Part shown: in pieces, positions 42,063 to 52,009 of the stretch | Numbering within the stretch: position 1 is the first letter of the stretch | Layout: each line of letters starts with the position of its first letter | NCBI GenBank assembly: GCA_027063305.1 | Contig: JAMORY010000027.1 | Location: 62,001 to 126,000, forward strand | DNA from: Sulfurovum sp. | Lineage (GTDB): Bacteria > Campylobacterota > Campylobacteria > Campylobacterales > Sulfurovaceae | Reading direction: 5' to 3' | Length of the DNA: 64,000 bases | Program-made: the position numbers and the translations under genes | The notes under the pieces: generated by a model | What the model was told of the DNA's origin: nothing | The model's database searches: none | Seen by the model: the letters and a program-made list of their open reading frames with translations, nothing else

Positions 42063-44634
42063 AGTTCCCGCCCTCTAACACTTCAGCCAGATAGGTCTTC
42101 GCTTCTTCGATCGCTTCAGTGATCTTTTCAGGTTTTTTACCGCCTGCTTGAGCAAAGTCGGGGCGACCGCCTCCGCCTCCGCCTACGATCGGTGCGATCG
42201 ATTTGATCCAATCTCCCGCTTTGACCGGAGTGTTCTTGGAACCTGCTGCCAAAAGGACTTTCTCACCCTTTTTCTGGAAGAGCATGATAGCGACATTCTC
42301 ATACTTATTCTTCGCCTCATCGATCATCTCTTTGATGTCACCAGCCTGTACCTCATCGACAATGACATTGACACCATTGACATCGACAGGGGTCAACTCT
42401 TTTTTGGAGCTATTGAGTGCGGCTTTGAGCTCGCTTTTGAGTGTTTTGATCTCCTCTTTGAGCTTGCTGATACCTGCGATCGGATTTTGGTTCTTCACCT
42501 CATCTTTGATCTGTTCAAGTTCTGAGCGAAGTCCTTGAACCTTCTCAACTGCCGCACGACCACAGATCGCTTCGATACGTCTGACCCCCGCACTTACGCC
42601 ACTCTCTTTGGTGATCATAAAGAGTCCTATCTGTGAGGCATTATCCACATGGGTTCCTCCACAAAGCTCAACCGAAGCATCGTCAAAGCTGACCACACGC
42701 ACTTCATCACCATACTTCTCTCCAAAGAGCGCCATAGCACCGGAGTTCTTCGCCTCATCGACACTCATTAGCTCCGTTTTACGCGGGATCGCTCTGGCGA
42801 TCTTGTCATTGACCCACGCTTCAACCTTTTGCAACTCTTCTGTACTCACCGCTTTAGGGTGCGAGAAGTCAAAACGCAGACGTTTGTCATCGTTAAGGGA
42901 CCCTGCCTGAGAGATATGCTCTCCAAGTACTGCTCTGAGAGCTGCGTGCAGTAGGTGTGTAGCAGAGTGATGTTTCTCGATCTCCGCACGGGATGGATCG
43001 ACAGTTGCAACCACCTCAGCATCAACGGAAAGTTTTCCTTCGACTTCAGAGAGGTTCATATCCAAAAACTTCTTCGTATCCTTCACTGCTACCTGCTCAC
43101 TGCTACCTGCTACCTTGATCACTCCGCGATCTCCCACCTGTCCACCGGATTCTGCATAGAATGGGGTTTTCTCAAGCATCACCCAGCCTTTGCCATCAAT
43201 CGCATCGACCTGTTTGAAGTTCTCATCAAGGAGTGCCAAGACTTTGGTACTTGTCTCAGTTGTCTCATAGCCGACAAACTCATTGAGCCCGAACTGTTCT
43301 TTAAGCTGTTTGAAATCTCCGCTTGTCGCTGCGTCACCTGTGCCTTTCCAGTTGGCTTTGGACTGTGCTTTCTGTGCTTCCATCTTGGCATTGAACACAT
43401 CGATGTCAAGCTTGATGCCCTTCTCTCTAAGCATATCTTCAGTCAGGTCAAGCGGGAAACCGAAAGTGTCGTAGAGTTTGAACGCCACCTCTCCGTTAAA
43501 AGTATCGGTGGTCTTTTCAAGTTCTTGGTTAAAGAGTTTGATCCCTGCTTCAATCGTATCGAAAAAACGCTCCTCTTCAAGCTTCATAGAGGTTTTGATG
43601 GCTTCTTCTTTACTCTTGAGGTAACCATAGTGATCGCCCATCACTTCAATGAGCGCATCCACGAGCTTATACATAAACGGCTCTCTCAGCCCCAAAAGAT
43701 AGCCGTGGCGGATAGCACGACGCATGATACGGCGAAGCACATACCCTCTCCCCTCTTTGTCGAAGTTCACACCCTGCGCAAGCAGGAAACTGACTGAACG
43801 GACATGGTCGGCAATGACACGGTAGCTAGCAGAGTTTGGCGCATCATAGTCATACGGCTTGCCTACCAGTTTACCGATGGCATCAAGCAACGGCTTAAAG
43901 AGGCTGGAGTGGTAGTTGTTCAACACACCCTCTTTAATGGCGACCACACGCTCCAGTCCCATACCCGTATCGATACTTGGTTTTGGAAGCGGATGGAGTG
44001 TACCTTGCTCATCTCTTTCGTACTGCATGAAGACAAGGTTCCAGATCTCAAGGAAACGGTCACCCTCGCCGCCCATCACATCTTCAGGGGAGTTAAAGTG
44101 CTCCTCTCCCTGATCGTAGAAGATCTCGGAACACGGTCCACACGGTCCGGTATCGCCCATCTGCCAGAAGTTGTCTTTGTCGCCAAAACGCATGATGCGG
44201 TCTTCGGAGATATGTTCTTTCCACATCTCATACGCTTCATCATCGCTGTCATGCACGGTTACCCATATCTTCTCTATCGGAAGCGCCAGATACTTTTTGG
44301 ATGTTACGAACTCCCACGCATATGCGATCGCCTCTTTTTTGAAGTAGTCGCCGAAACTGAAGTTCCCTAACATCTCAAAAAAGGTGTGGTGACGTGCGGT
44401 ATACCCTACGTTATCGAGGTCATTATGCTTTCCTCCTGCACGGATACAGGTCTGCGAAGAGGTCGCACGCGGCGGGTTTGGGATAGGTGCATCCCCTGTA
44501 AAAATGTTCTTGAACTGCACCATTCCGGCATTGGTAAAGAGCAGTGTCGGATCGTCAGGTACGAGTGGAGAACTTTCCACAAGCTGATGACCGCGTTCCT
44601 GAAAAAAATCCAAATATGCTTTTCTAATATCCAT
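42061..44634 (-). CDS. alaS: Alanyl-tRNA synthetase
   Basis: 857-residue class II synthetase. Catalytic core from [72 protein letters not shown] and [12 protein letters not shown] are conserved. The editing domain has [13 protein letters not shown] and [17 protein letters not shown]; the C-Ala domain ends with [16 protein letters not shown]. About residues 505-520 ([12 protein letters not shown]) are encoded by a heptamer-like array (43085-43112). Confidence 0.97.
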   Translation of the reverse strand: MDIRKAYLDFFQERGHQLVESSPLVPDDPTLLFTNAGMVQFKNIFTGDAPIPNPPRATSSQTCIRAGGKHNDLDNVGYTARHHTFFEMLGNFSFGDYFKKEAIAYAWEFVTSKKYLALPIEKIWVTVHDSDDEAYEMWKEHISEDRIMRFGDKDNFWQMGDTGPCGPCSEIFYDQGEEHFNSPEDVMGGEGDRFLEIWNLVFMQYERDEQGTLHPLPKPSIDTGMGLERVVAIKEGVLNNYHSSLFKPLLDAIGKLVGKPYDYDAPNSASYRVIADHVRSVSFLLAQGVNFDKEGRGYVLRRIMRRAIRHGYLLGLREPFMYKLVDALIEVMGDHYGYLKSKEEAIKTSMKLEEERFFDTIEAGIKLFNQELEKTTDTFNGEVAFKLYDTFGFPLDLTEDMLREKGIKLDIDVFNAKMEAQKAQSKANWKGTGDAATSGDFKQLKEQFGLNEFVGYETTETSTKVLALLDENFKQVDAIDGKGWVMLEKTPFYAESGGQVGDRGVIKVAGSSEQVAVKDTKKFLDMNLSEVEGKLSVDAEVVATVDPSRAEIEKHHSATHLLHAALRAVLGEHISQAGSLNDDKRLRFDFSHPKAVSTEELQKVEAWVNDKIARAIPRKTELMSVDEAKNSGAMALFGEKYGDEVRVVSFDDASVELCGGTHVDNASQIGLFMITKESGVSAGVRRIEAICGRAAVEKVQGLRSELEQIKDEVKNQNPIAGISKLKEEIKTLKSELKAALNSSKKELTPVDVNGVNVIVDEVQAGDIKEMIDEAKNKYENVAIMLFQKKGEKVLLAAGSKNTPVKAGDWIKSIAPIVGGGGGGRPDFAQAGGKKPEKITEAIEEAKTYLAEVLEGGN
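43085..43112. repeat. Heptamer-like array inside alaS
   Basis: ACTGCTA, CCTGCTC, ACTGCTA, CCTGCTA in register over 28 bases, in frame within the alaS coding sequence. Confidence 0.5.
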
Positions 44635-44728
44635 TGAAAATGATCCTATTTTATGATAAATTGGAGATATTTTATCGAAATTGTGGTTATTGGGAGGTAA
44701 AGTGAACTTTTTTCTCGTAAACTCAATA

Positions 44729-44763
44729 TAGTTGTAGAGGATTCCTACAACTACATTTTTTTT
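44729..44763 (+). terminator. Plus-strand intrinsic terminator without an obvious upstream gene
   Basis: TAGTTGTAG-AGGATTC-CTACAACTA (9-bp stem, 44729-44753) followed by CA and eight T. The flanking genes both run on the minus strand. A tiny frame (GGGAGG at 44692, GTG at 44702, nine codons, TAG at 44729) ends exactly at the hairpin. A small RNA or mini-ORF transcript is possible. Confidence 0.55.
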
Positions 44764-44765
44764 GA

Positions 44766-45215
44766 TTAAAAATAGAATGTACAGATATCGTCTTCAATAT
44801 ACTCAAAACTACCATCTTCATAGGTAAAACCTTCATCATAGATACACCGATAGGGGATATCGCCCTTACCATAACCTCTGCCATCCTCAATAAAGACAGG
44901 GTCATCCGGTGTACCATAGAGCCCGTCAAGATCAAAAGTACAACGTTCTCCGGGAATAAATGAGAACTCTCCGTTAGGGGCGGTCATATAGGTTGGTGTC
45001 TCGACTCCATACGGATCGATACAGCTATAATAGACCTCCGATATCGAGTACCCGTTCTTATCGATAAGAAAGAGTGATACCATATCACTTTGCGGAACTC
45101 TTGCACCGTCATAAAAACCGTCGTCATAACCATCATCATAACCATCGCTGTAACTGCCACAACCACTTAATAGAAAGGCTCCTAAAAATACAGCGATATA
45201 TCCTATTCTCTTCAT
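44766..45215 (-). CDS. Small lipoprotein rich in Tyr, Asp and Gly
   Basis: A 149-residue predicted lipoprotein: signal peptide [19 protein letters not shown] with lipobox LSGC (Cys19). The mature N terminus is repetitive ([16 protein letters not shown]), encoded by nine-base DNA repeats. Five further cysteines follow (YYSCID, ERCTFD, YRCIYD, DDICTF). I do not recognise a family. Outer or inner membrane anchoring is expected. It lies 62 bases downstream of murG with its own leader. Confidence 0.75.
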   Translation of the reverse strand: MKRIGYIAVFLGAFLLSGCGSYSDGYDDGYDDGFYDGARVPQSDMVSLFLIDKNGYSISEVYYSCIDPYGVETPTYMTAPNGEFSFIPGERCTFDLDGLYGTPDDPVFIEDGRGYGKGDIPYRCIYDEGFTYEDGSFEYIEDDICTFYF

Positions 45216-45277
45216 TCTCTTCTCCTCAATTTTGATGGTACTACTATAGAGAAAAATCGTTAGGAAATTGTGAACAA

Positions 45278-46351
45278 CTAAAGATAGTGTTGCAGTAGTG
45301 CTGCGATCTGTTCGCTACCGTCACGTTCGACAATCTCCATAAGCCCTTTGCTTTTGGCAGTAAGGTCTTCATCCAGCAGTGCCAAGATCTTCTTTGTCTC
45401 TATCTCATCTTCACGCATCAGCCATGCAAGCTCTTTCTCCACTAAAAATTTCGCATTGTGATACTGGTGGTCGCTGGCTGCATAGGGGTAAGGGATAAAG
45501 AGTGTCGGCAGTGCCGTAGCCGAAAGCTCCCAAAGCGTTGATGCTCCTGCTCTGGCAATGGCGAGGTCCGCCTCTTTCATATAGTCGGCAAGCTTTGTCG
45601 TAAACCCAAACACCTCCGCTTCGATACCCAATGCTTCATAGGCATTTTGCACCTCATCGATATTACGAGCCCCCGCTTGATGGATGATCTTGATCCCGCG
45701 TGCTTTCAGCTCCGGTGCGATGGAAAGCGCCAGTTCGTTGATCGCTTTGGCTCCTTGTGAACCGCCCAGAAATATCACCGTACGTACCTTTTCTCTGATA
45801 CGGGCATTCTCAAAAAAGACCTCTTTGACAGGATAGGCTTTAATGGGGCTCTCTTCCAAATAGGAGGAGATGAACACATCGGAATAGGGCTTAAGAAGCT
45901 TGTTCAAAGAGCCAAGTGCGGCATTTTGTTCATGAATGACCAGTGGGATACCCAGTGTCTTTGCCGCGATCGCCGTTGCCGCAGAAGAGAATCCTCCAAC
46001 GGAAAAGACTACCTTTGCCTTGTGTTGCTTAAGCAGTTTACGTGCTTTGAGTATGGCTTTGAACATCATCCAAAGCGATGCAAGCTTACCGACTCCCCTC
46101 TGATTGACCACTCCTTTGGTCTCTAAAAAATATTTGGCACCAAAATCCTCATCCGCTTCGAACCACTGCTTGTCCTGCCCTTGGGTAGAGCCAATGTAAA
46201 TCAACTGTGTTGGTAGCGTTGAGCGTTGAGCGTTGAGCGTTGAGTCCTCTCCCTGATTACTCTTGTCAGTACTGCTGACAAGTTGCTCTTTAACTGCCTT
46301 TACAATAGCAAGGTGTCCGCCTGTTCCGCCGCCAGTCATGACTATGCTCAT
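45278..46351 (-). CDS. murG: UDP-N-acetylglucosamine--undecaprenyl-PP-MurNAc-pentapeptide transferase MurG
   Basis: GT28-family enzyme making lipid II on the inner face of the membrane. About 357 residues from the ATG at 46351 (MSIVMTGGGTGGHLAIVKAVKEQL; GGAAATAAG upstream). Other blocks: VVFSVGGFSSAATAIAAKTLGIPLVIHEQNA, VIFLGGSQGAKAIN, ARAGASTLWELSA and IPYPYAASDHQYHNA. Residues about 25-48 (SSTDKSNQGEDSTLNAQRST) look like an insertion between the first helix and second strand; they are encoded by four AGCGTTG heptamers and a hairpin. Confidence 0.95.
   Translation of the reverse strand: MSIVMTGGGTGGHLAIVKAVKEQLVSSTDKSNQGEDSTLNAQRSTLPTQLIYIGSTQGQDKQWFEADEDFGAKYFLETKGVVNQRGVGKLASLWMMFKAILKARKLLKQHKAKVVFSVGGFSSAATAIAAKTLGIPLVIHEQNAALGSLNKLLKPYSDVFISSYLEESPIKAYPVKEVFFENARIREKVRTVIFLGGSQGAKAINELALSIAPELKARGIKIIHQAGARNIDEVQNAYEALGIEAEVFGFTTKLADYMKEADLAIARAGASTLWELSATALPTLFIPYPYAASDHQYHNAKFLVEKELAWLMREDEIETKKILALLDEDLTAKSKGLMEIVERDGSEQIAALLQHYL
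46215..46282. repeat. Heptamer array plus hairpin inserted in murG
   Basis: Four perfect AGCGTTG copies (46215-46242) and the hairpin CTTGTCAG-TACTG-CTGACAAG (46262-46282). Read along murG the order is hairpin then array, as in the intergenic elements. Confidence 0.8.
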
Positions 46352-46430
46352 CTTATTTCCTTCACTCTTTTGGGAATTCACGATTAACTGCAACTTTGTT
46401 AAGAATCTTTGTTCTCATTAGGTTACAGAT

Positions 46431-46488
46431 AAAAGCTTTTCAATAGAAAAGCATACCAACATTATTCATTGTTCACTATTAATTATTC
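46431..46488. repeat. Hairpin plus heptamer array (composite repeat E)
   Basis: Hairpin GCTTTT-CAATAG-AAAAGC (46435-46452), box ATACCAAC, then ATTATTC, ATTGTTC, ACTATTA, ATTATTC (46461-46488). Fills the murG-ftsW gap. Confidence 0.75.
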
Positions 46489-46493
46489 ATTAC

Positions 46494-47678
46494 TTAGAGG
46501 ATATTCCCATGCATATCACGCGGTACTTTCTTGGAGATCATCAGTACCATTCCTATGGCGATACACATTGCCATGATGTGAGACCCCCCGTAGCTCAAAA
46601 ACGGTACTGCGATCCCTTTGATCGGTGTAATTCCGGCGATCCCGTAGGCATTGAGTAAAAAGGAGTACCCAATCAGCAATCCGACTCCGATACTGAACAG
46701 ATAGTACATAGGATCTTGTACTTTCGATGCGATCTTGAAGATACGGAAGATCACGAACAGTATCAGGAAAACGACCAAAGCAATACCGATAAAGCCTAGC
46801 TCCTCGGCGATCCCTGCTAAAATAAAGTCTGTATGTACCTCAGAAAGATACCCTAGTTTGAACTGTCCGTTTCCCAATCCCTGTCCCCAGAAAGCGCCGT
46901 TATGTATGGCATTTAAAGAGTTAGATATCTGCCAAGGCTCCTTGACACTCGACTCTACCCGAAGATTTTGAACAGAATCAAAAGGCAGTACCGACAATAC
47001 CTTATCCTGTACGCTGACCCACCAACTCTTGATACGTGCCATACGGTGAGGGGCTAGGAAAATCAACGCGATCACTCCTGCAAACGCGGAGGAAAGTAGT
47101 GTCAAAAAGAATTTATATGAACTTCCGACCAGTAGAAAAAGGGTCATTAGTGTTGCTCCTAGAACGACCACTTGGCCCAAGTCCTTTTGAAAGATCGCGA
47201 TCAAAAAAACAGCAAAAAGAAAAACCCCCAAATAGGGGGCGAACATCTTTACCTCTTCCCAGAACCCCATACGCTCCTTGTCACCTAATTTCCGTTTAAA
47301 ACTCCAAGCAAGAAAGAATATGAAGCCCACTTTAAAGAATTCTACAGGTGCAAGCGAGATAGGTCCTAGATGTATCCAGCGCTTGGCACCACCTACAGCA
47401 TTGACCAGCGATGCAGGAAGGAACTGCATCAGAAGCATCAAGAAGAAAAAGAGTACAAAAAGTAAAATACCGATACGGGAGAACCACCTCTCCGGCTCCA
47501 GTCGGCTTAGTATCACCATAGCCACCAATCCCACGAACACAGCGATCCCTTGACGGATCAGGAAGTGAAAACTTCCGTAGTCAAAATGCTGTACTGTATA
47601 GACCGATAGTGAGTAGTCCATTACCAGTGATAGTGTCAATAGTGCCATTACGGCACCTAAAAGCGGTTTATCGATCAT
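46494..47678 (-). CDS. ftsW: Cell division lipid II polymerase FtsW
   Basis: SEDS-family peptidoglycan glycosyltransferase of the divisome. 394 residues, about ten membrane segments. Conserved blocks: GGAKRWIHLGPISLAPVEFFKVGFI, FQKDLGQVVVL, GQGLGNGQFKLGYLSEVHTDFILAGIAEELGFIG and GIAVPFLSYGGSHI. FtsW rather than RodA is favoured by position next to murG and by the neighbouring class B PBP. Confidence 0.93.
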   Translation of the reverse strand: MIDKPLLGAVMALLTLSLVMDYSLSVYTVQHFDYGSFHFLIRQGIAVFVGLVAMVILSRLEPERWFSRIGILLFVLFFFLMLLMQFLPASLVNAVGGAKRWIHLGPISLAPVEFFKVGFIFFLAWSFKRKLGDKERMGFWEEVKMFAPYLGVFLFAVFLIAIFQKDLGQVVVLGATLMTLFLLVGSSYKFFLTLLSSAFAGVIALIFLAPHRMARIKSWWVSVQDKVLSVLPFDSVQNLRVESSVKEPWQISNSLNAIHNGAFWGQGLGNGQFKLGYLSEVHTDFILAGIAEELGFIGIALVVFLILFVIFRIFKIASKVQDPMYYLFSIGVGLLIGYSFLLNAYGIAGITPIKGIAVPFLSYGGSHIMAMCIAIGMVLMISKKVPRDMHGNIL

Positions 47679-47771
47679 GTTGTTTTACTTTCTTTGGTAT
47701 GATGAAAAGTATTTTATCGAATTTACCAAATAAGTTTGATAAAATTCACTATTAAAATCGGGGAGAGGTAT

Positions 47772-49841
47772 ATGCACGAAGAGAAGATCAAGAACCGGGC
47801 GATCCACCAACGCACCAGTAAGATCACCGGTCTGTTCTTGCTATTGCTTCTTGCCATGGCGATCTTTCTTCTTTCTATTATCGGTACGATTACATCCGAC
47901 CGTCATATCCCCAGCCAAGAAGCGATCATCCATGACCGATCACTTCGCGGCAAGATCATCTCCGAGGATGGATATACCCTTAGCCGATCCTATAAAACGT
48001 ATCAAGCTGTCATTCGTGGCGAGAGTATCGCTCCCGGCAAGAAAGAACTTTTCATCAAACTCTTCAGTATCTACAGCGGGATCCCCCAAGATAAGGTCGA
48101 ACAGAAGTTCAAAGATAAAAAGGGTCACCCGATCAAAGGGAACATCATTCTCTCGAAACACCTTAATACAAAACAAGCAATGCAACTACGATCACTTGCC
48201 TACAAGCTCCGTCAGCTCAAGGTCTTTCGTTCGATCAAGAACAAGGCAGGGATCGAAGTACTATACGGTCTGGATATCGTAGAGATCGGTGAGAGCCGGG
48301 ACTTCCCTCTCCATGATACCCTCAGTCCCATACTCGGATATGTGGGAAAAAAGTATGACGGCCACTATACACGACCTGAAGGGAAAAAGGGACTTGAGAG
48401 GAAGTATGACAAACATATCACTTCCAAAAAAGACGGTTACTTCAAAGGCAAACGTGATGTTGGCGGCAATATCATTCATGACAGGAACAGCATCAAACAA
48501 CTTCGTGTAGATGGAATGGATCTGCACCTGAACATCCCACTTTCACTTCAGCGAAGGGTAGAGAAGATGATCGATGCGATGAAACAGCGTATCGACGCGG
48601 ATGAGATCCTTGTCGGTGTGATGGAGAGTAATACGGGAAAAGTACTCGCACTTGCAAGTAGTGAAAGATATGATCCTTCCCATATTACCCAAAAAGATAT
48701 TCCTGCACTCAATCCAAAGTTCGCAGAGTATCCCTATGAGGCCGGTTCCGTACTCAAACCGATCACACTCGCTTTGGCACTTGACCATAACTATGTAACA
48801 CCCGATACATGGTTCAACACATTTAATGGACGTATGAAAATAGGGAAAAAACGTACTATTACGGATGATGAGAAGTTCAAAGCCCTTACCGCAACAGATA
48901 TCATCGTACACTCTTCGAACGTCGGGATCTCTCAGGTCTCTTGGAAGCTAACAGGAGAAGAGTTCCGTAGCGGACTACTGGCATTCGGCCTCTCTCATCC
49001 ATCCGGTATCGACCTTAGCCGAGATCTTCCCGGTCGTGTCAAGCCATTGCGACTTCTTAACAACCAGATGCATCGTGCCAATAGTGCTTACGGATACGGT
49101 ATGCTCGTCACGTTCGCACAACTCTTTAAAGCCTACTCTGCATTCAATAATGACGGAGTCGCTGTTACACCTAGGATTGTAGACTATCTTGAAGATGCAA
49201 AAGGCAGACACTACATTCTTCCACCAACTGTAGGAGACCTACACCCCATTGGGAAAAAAGCAGCACACCAGATACATGAGATCCTCAAAGAGGTCGTCAA
49301 ACGCGGTACCGGTGTCAAAGCACAATATCCCGGACTTGAGATCGGAGGGAAAACGGGAACGGCACACATTGCCAAGAATGGGCATTATGTACGCGAATAC
49401 CATAGTAGTTTTTACGGATTTGTTAACGATAAAGAAGGGCATAAATATACTATCGGTGTATTAGTCATCCGTGCAAAGAAGTGGCACAAGTATTTTGCAT
49501 CACAATCGGCAGTACCTACATTCAAGAATGCCGTACGTATTCTGGTCGATCAAGGATATTTAAAGCCTGAACCGACCAAAACCAAAAGTGATAAGAAGCA
49601 GAAACGTAAAGAGATCCCTCTTTATGGTGAGAGATCGGAAGAAACAGAAGTCTCCGCACCGATCCTCCCACCACTTCCAAAAGAAAAAAAAGCGATCAAA
49701 GAACCAAAACCGGTAGAACAGAAGGTTGTTCCGGTTAAAGTAAAACCAAAACCAAAATGGAAAAAACCGACACCTTATAAGAAGCCTAAACCAAAACCGG
49801 CACCCAAACCTCGTTTTGATGATGCCGCAGATCTCTTCTAG
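47772..49841 (+). CDS. ftsI: Class B penicillin-binding protein (FtsI/PBP3-like)
   Basis: Septal peptidoglycan transpeptidase candidate. About 689 residues from the ATG at 47772 (GGGAGAGGT upstream); membrane anchor about residues 18-42. Active-site blocks are YEAGSVLKP (SxxK), SSN in IVHSSNVGIS and KTGTA. Beyond the transpeptidase domain there is an unusual Lys/Pro-rich tail of about 65 residues (PKPKWKKPTPYKKPKPKPAPKPRF). It is divergent from ftsW, which supports a divisome role. Confidence 0.88.
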   Translation: MHEEKIKNRAIHQRTSKITGLFLLLLLAMAIFLLSIIGTITSDRHIPSQEAIIHDRSLRGKIISEDGYTLSRSYKTYQAVIRGESIAPGKKELFIKLFSIYSGIPQDKVEQKFKDKKGHPIKGNIILSKHLNTKQAMQLRSLAYKLRQLKVFRSIKNKAGIEVLYGLDIVEIGESRDFPLHDTLSPILGYVGKKYDGHYTRPEGKKGLERKYDKHITSKKDGYFKGKRDVGGNIIHDRNSIKQLRVDGMDLHLNIPLSLQRRVEKMIDAMKQRIDADEILVGVMESNTGKVLALASSERYDPSHITQKDIPALNPKFAEYPYEAGSVLKPITLALALDHNYVTPDTWFNTFNGRMKIGKKRTITDDEKFKALTATDIIVHSSNVGISQVSWKLTGEEFRSGLLAFGLSHPSGIDLSRDLPGRVKPLRLLNNQMHRANSAYGYGMLVTFAQLFKAYSAFNNDGVAVTPRIVDYLEDAKGRHYILPPTVGDLHPIGKKAAHQIHEILKEVVKRGTGVKAQYPGLEIGGKTGTAHIAKNGHYVREYHSSFYGFVNDKEGHKYTIGVLVIRAKKWHKYFASQSAVPTFKNAVRILVDQGYLKPEPTKTKSDKKQKRKEIPLYGERSEETEVSAPILPPLPKEKKAIKEPKPVEQKVVPVKVKPKPKWKKPTPYKKPKPKPAPKPRFDDAADLF

Positions 49842-49844
49842 GCA

Positions 49845-50669
49845 CTAGATCCAAATATTGTCAATAAGCCGCGGTTTCCCGACCCACGCGGCAACAAGAA
49901 TGATAGTGTTGCCTATCTCCACCTTTTTAAGAGGGCGGAAGCTTCTGTCTACAATAGCAACATACTCTACCCTGTCGGTCTCTTCAAGCACTTTGAGCAT
50001 CTGTATTTTAATCGCTTCAACATCCAGTTCGCCCGACACCACCATCTTCGTTGCCCGTTTGAGTGAGCGTGAAAGTGCAAGGGCACGCTCTTTCTCCTCC
50101 TCGCTCATATAGACATTGCGCGAACTTAATGCCAACCCCCTCTCATCTCTGACGATCTCACACGGTACGATCTGCACATCCATAAAGTAGTTCCTGACCA
50201 TCTGTGTAATCAGTGCAAGCTGCTGTGCATCTTTCTTACCGAAATAGGCACGAGTTGCTGAAGAGAGATTAAGCAGTTTCATCACCACCTGCAACATCCC
50301 GTCAAAATGCCCAGGACGCTTCTCTCCCTCCAAGATATAACCACGAACGGCAGGTGCACCGATACAGAGTTCATCACTCTCATACATCTGGTCTATCGTC
50401 GGCATGAACAGAATATCCACACCCGCCAGCTCGCATATCTTCGCATCGGCCTCCTCTTTTCGCGGGTAGGCATCCAAATCCTCCCCCTCCAAGAACTGCG
50501 TTGGATTGACAAATACCGAAACGATCACCGCATCATTCTCTTTGCGTGCCTGTTGTATCAGGCTCAAATGCCCCTGATGCAGTGCCCCCATGGTAGGAAC
50601 GAACCCAATGGAACCGTTCAGTGTGTTTTTTGCCTCTTGCAACTGTGCGATCGTACGTGCAATGATCAT
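49845..50669 (-). CDS. panC: Pantothenate synthetase
   Basis: Joins pantoate and beta-alanine. 274 residues: [38 protein letters not shown] (HxGH motif), [43 protein letters not shown] and [13 protein letters not shown]. Convergent with the PBP gene, three bases apart. Confidence 0.96.
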   Translation of the reverse strand: MIIARTIAQLQEAKNTLNGSIGFVPTMGALHQGHLSLIQQARKENDAVIVSVFVNPTQFLEGEDLDAYPRKEEADAKICELAGVDILFMPTIDQMYESDELCIGAPAVRGYILEGEKRPGHFDGMLQVVMKLLNLSSATRAYFGKKDAQQLALITQMVRNYFMDVQIVPCEIVRDERGLALSSRNVYMSEEEKERALALSRSLKRATKMVVSGELDVEAIKIQMLKVLEETDRVEYVAIVDRSFRPLKKVEIGNTIILVAAWVGKPRLIDNIWI

Positions 50670-50710
50670 CTCTAACCCTCTGCTTTGCTATATTTTGGTA
50701 AAATCATAAC

Positions 50711-50812
50711 TTATTAGTGAATAATTAACCATTAAATAGACAGATATATTCCCAATAAATGCATAACTTGTTATGCTTACTAACACTATTCATTATTCAC
50801 TTTTCACTATTA
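50711..50812. repeat. Composite repeat with flanking arrays (G), upstream of prfB
   Basis: Left, degenerate GTGAATA/ATTAACC/ATTAAAT units; hairpin GCATAAC-TT-GTTATGC (50761-50776); right, ACTATTC, ATTATTC, ACTTTTC, ACTATTA (50785-50812). The prfB frame stays open backward through the right array, which would give a false N-terminal extension. Confidence 0.65.
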
Positions 50813-50835
50813 ACTTGAAAAAGGAACTTTTTCAC

Positions 50836-51930
50836 ATGGATGCATATGAATACAGCGAACTGCTAAAGACCCTCTCCACCAAAATGGAGAATATTACCAA
50901 TATCGTCAAACCCGACGAACTGCAAAAACGCCTCGATGAGATCGAGCAGATGCAGCAAGACCCCAACTTCTGGAACGATGCTGCCAAAGCAGGGAAGATC
51001 TCTCAGGAAAAGACCAAGACAGAGCGTATGCTTGAGACCTACAACAACGCCAAAGATGCCCTCAATGATGCCAAAGAGTACTTCGAGATGGCAAAGGCGG
51101 AGAAAGATGAAGAGACGCTGGAGATGCTCTTTGAGGATGCCGACTCACTTCAAGAACACATTAAAGCCCTTGAGGTTCAGATGATGCTCAGTGGTGAACA
51201 TGACGGTAATAATGCCATTGTCTCCATCCACCCCGGTGCAGGCGGTACAGAGTCTCAGGACTGGGCAAGTATGCTCTACCGTATGTACCTGCGCTGGGCG
51301 GAGCGTCACGGCTTCAAGGTCGAAGTGCTCGACTACCAGCCCGGAGAAGAAGCGGGTATCAAGGATGTGAGTTTCATCATCAAAGGGGAGAATGCCTACG
51401 GTTACCTTAAAGTGGAAAACGGTATCCACCGTCTGGTGCGCATCAGCCCGTTTGATTCCAATGCCAAACGCCACACCTCCTTTACTTCGGTCATGGTATC
51501 CCCTGAGATCGACGATGATATCGATATCGTCATCGAAGATAAAGATATCCGTATCGACACCTACCGTGCCTCGGGTGCGGGAGGACAGCACGTCAACACC
51601 ACCGACTCGGCTATCCGTATCACCCACATTCCCACCAACATCATCGTACAGTGTCAGAACGACAGAAGTCAGCACAAGAACAAAGCTTCAGCACTAAAGA
51701 TGCTTAAATCCCGTCTTTTTGAATATGAGATGGCAAAGAAAAAAGCCGCCATCGACGGCATAGAGAAGTCAGACATCGGATGGGGACATCAGATACGCTC
51801 TTACGTTCTGCAACCCTACCAGCAGGTTAAAGATACCCGAAGCGGACAGGCATTCACCAATGTCGATGCCATTTTGGACGGAGACATAGACAAGCTTCTT
51901 GAAGGTGTGCTCATCGCTCAGGCGAAGTAG
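50836..51930 (+). CDS. prfB: Peptide chain release factor 2
   Basis: Class I release factor for UGA/UAA, about 364 residues from the ATG at 50836 ([17 protein letters not shown]). SPF tripeptide in [16 protein letters not shown] and catalytic GGQ in [16 protein letters not shown]. Unlike E. coli, the reading frame is continuous, with no programmed +1 frameshift site at codon 26. The TAG stop lies in the hairpin AGTAGGTT-T-AACCTACT (51926-51942). Confidence 0.96.
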   Translation: MDAYEYSELLKTLSTKMENITNIVKPDELQKRLDEIEQMQQDPNFWNDAAKAGKISQEKTKTERMLETYNNAKDALNDAKEYFEMAKAEKDEETLEMLFEDADSLQEHIKALEVQMMLSGEHDGNNAIVSIHPGAGGTESQDWASMLYRMYLRWAERHGFKVEVLDYQPGEEAGIKDVSFIIKGENAYGYLKVENGIHRLVRISPFDSNAKRHTSFTSVMVSPEIDDDIDIVIEDKDIRIDTYRASGAGGQHVNTTDSAIRITHIPTNIIVQCQNDRSQHKNKASALKMLKSRLFEYEMAKKKAAIDGIEKSDIGWGHQIRSYVLQPYQQVKDTRSGQAFTNVDAILDGDIDKLLEGVLIAQAK

Positions 51931-51942
51931 GTTTAACCTACT
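51926..51942 (+). other. Hairpin containing the prfB stop codon
   Basis: AGTAGGTT-T-AACCTACT, eight pairs with a one-base loop as written; the in-frame TAG is inside the left arm. No T run follows. Confidence 0.4.
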
Positions 51943-52009
51943 CTATCCTTACTCCATAAATTAACCTATTTGATGTATAATTCCCTCACTTACGCAAAAG
52001 GTAGATGAT

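Noticed and set aside
42955-43797. 280-codon open frame opposite alaS
   Set aside because: Antisense shadow; alaS editing and catalytic motifs occupy this DNA.
50773-50835. Longer N terminus for prfB starting at 50773
   Set aside because: The extra codons read through a heptamer array and the family N terminus fits the ATG at 50836.
50836-50920. Programmed frameshift in prfB
   Set aside because: Looked for the in-frame TGA near codon 26 as in E. coli; the frame is continuous and complete.
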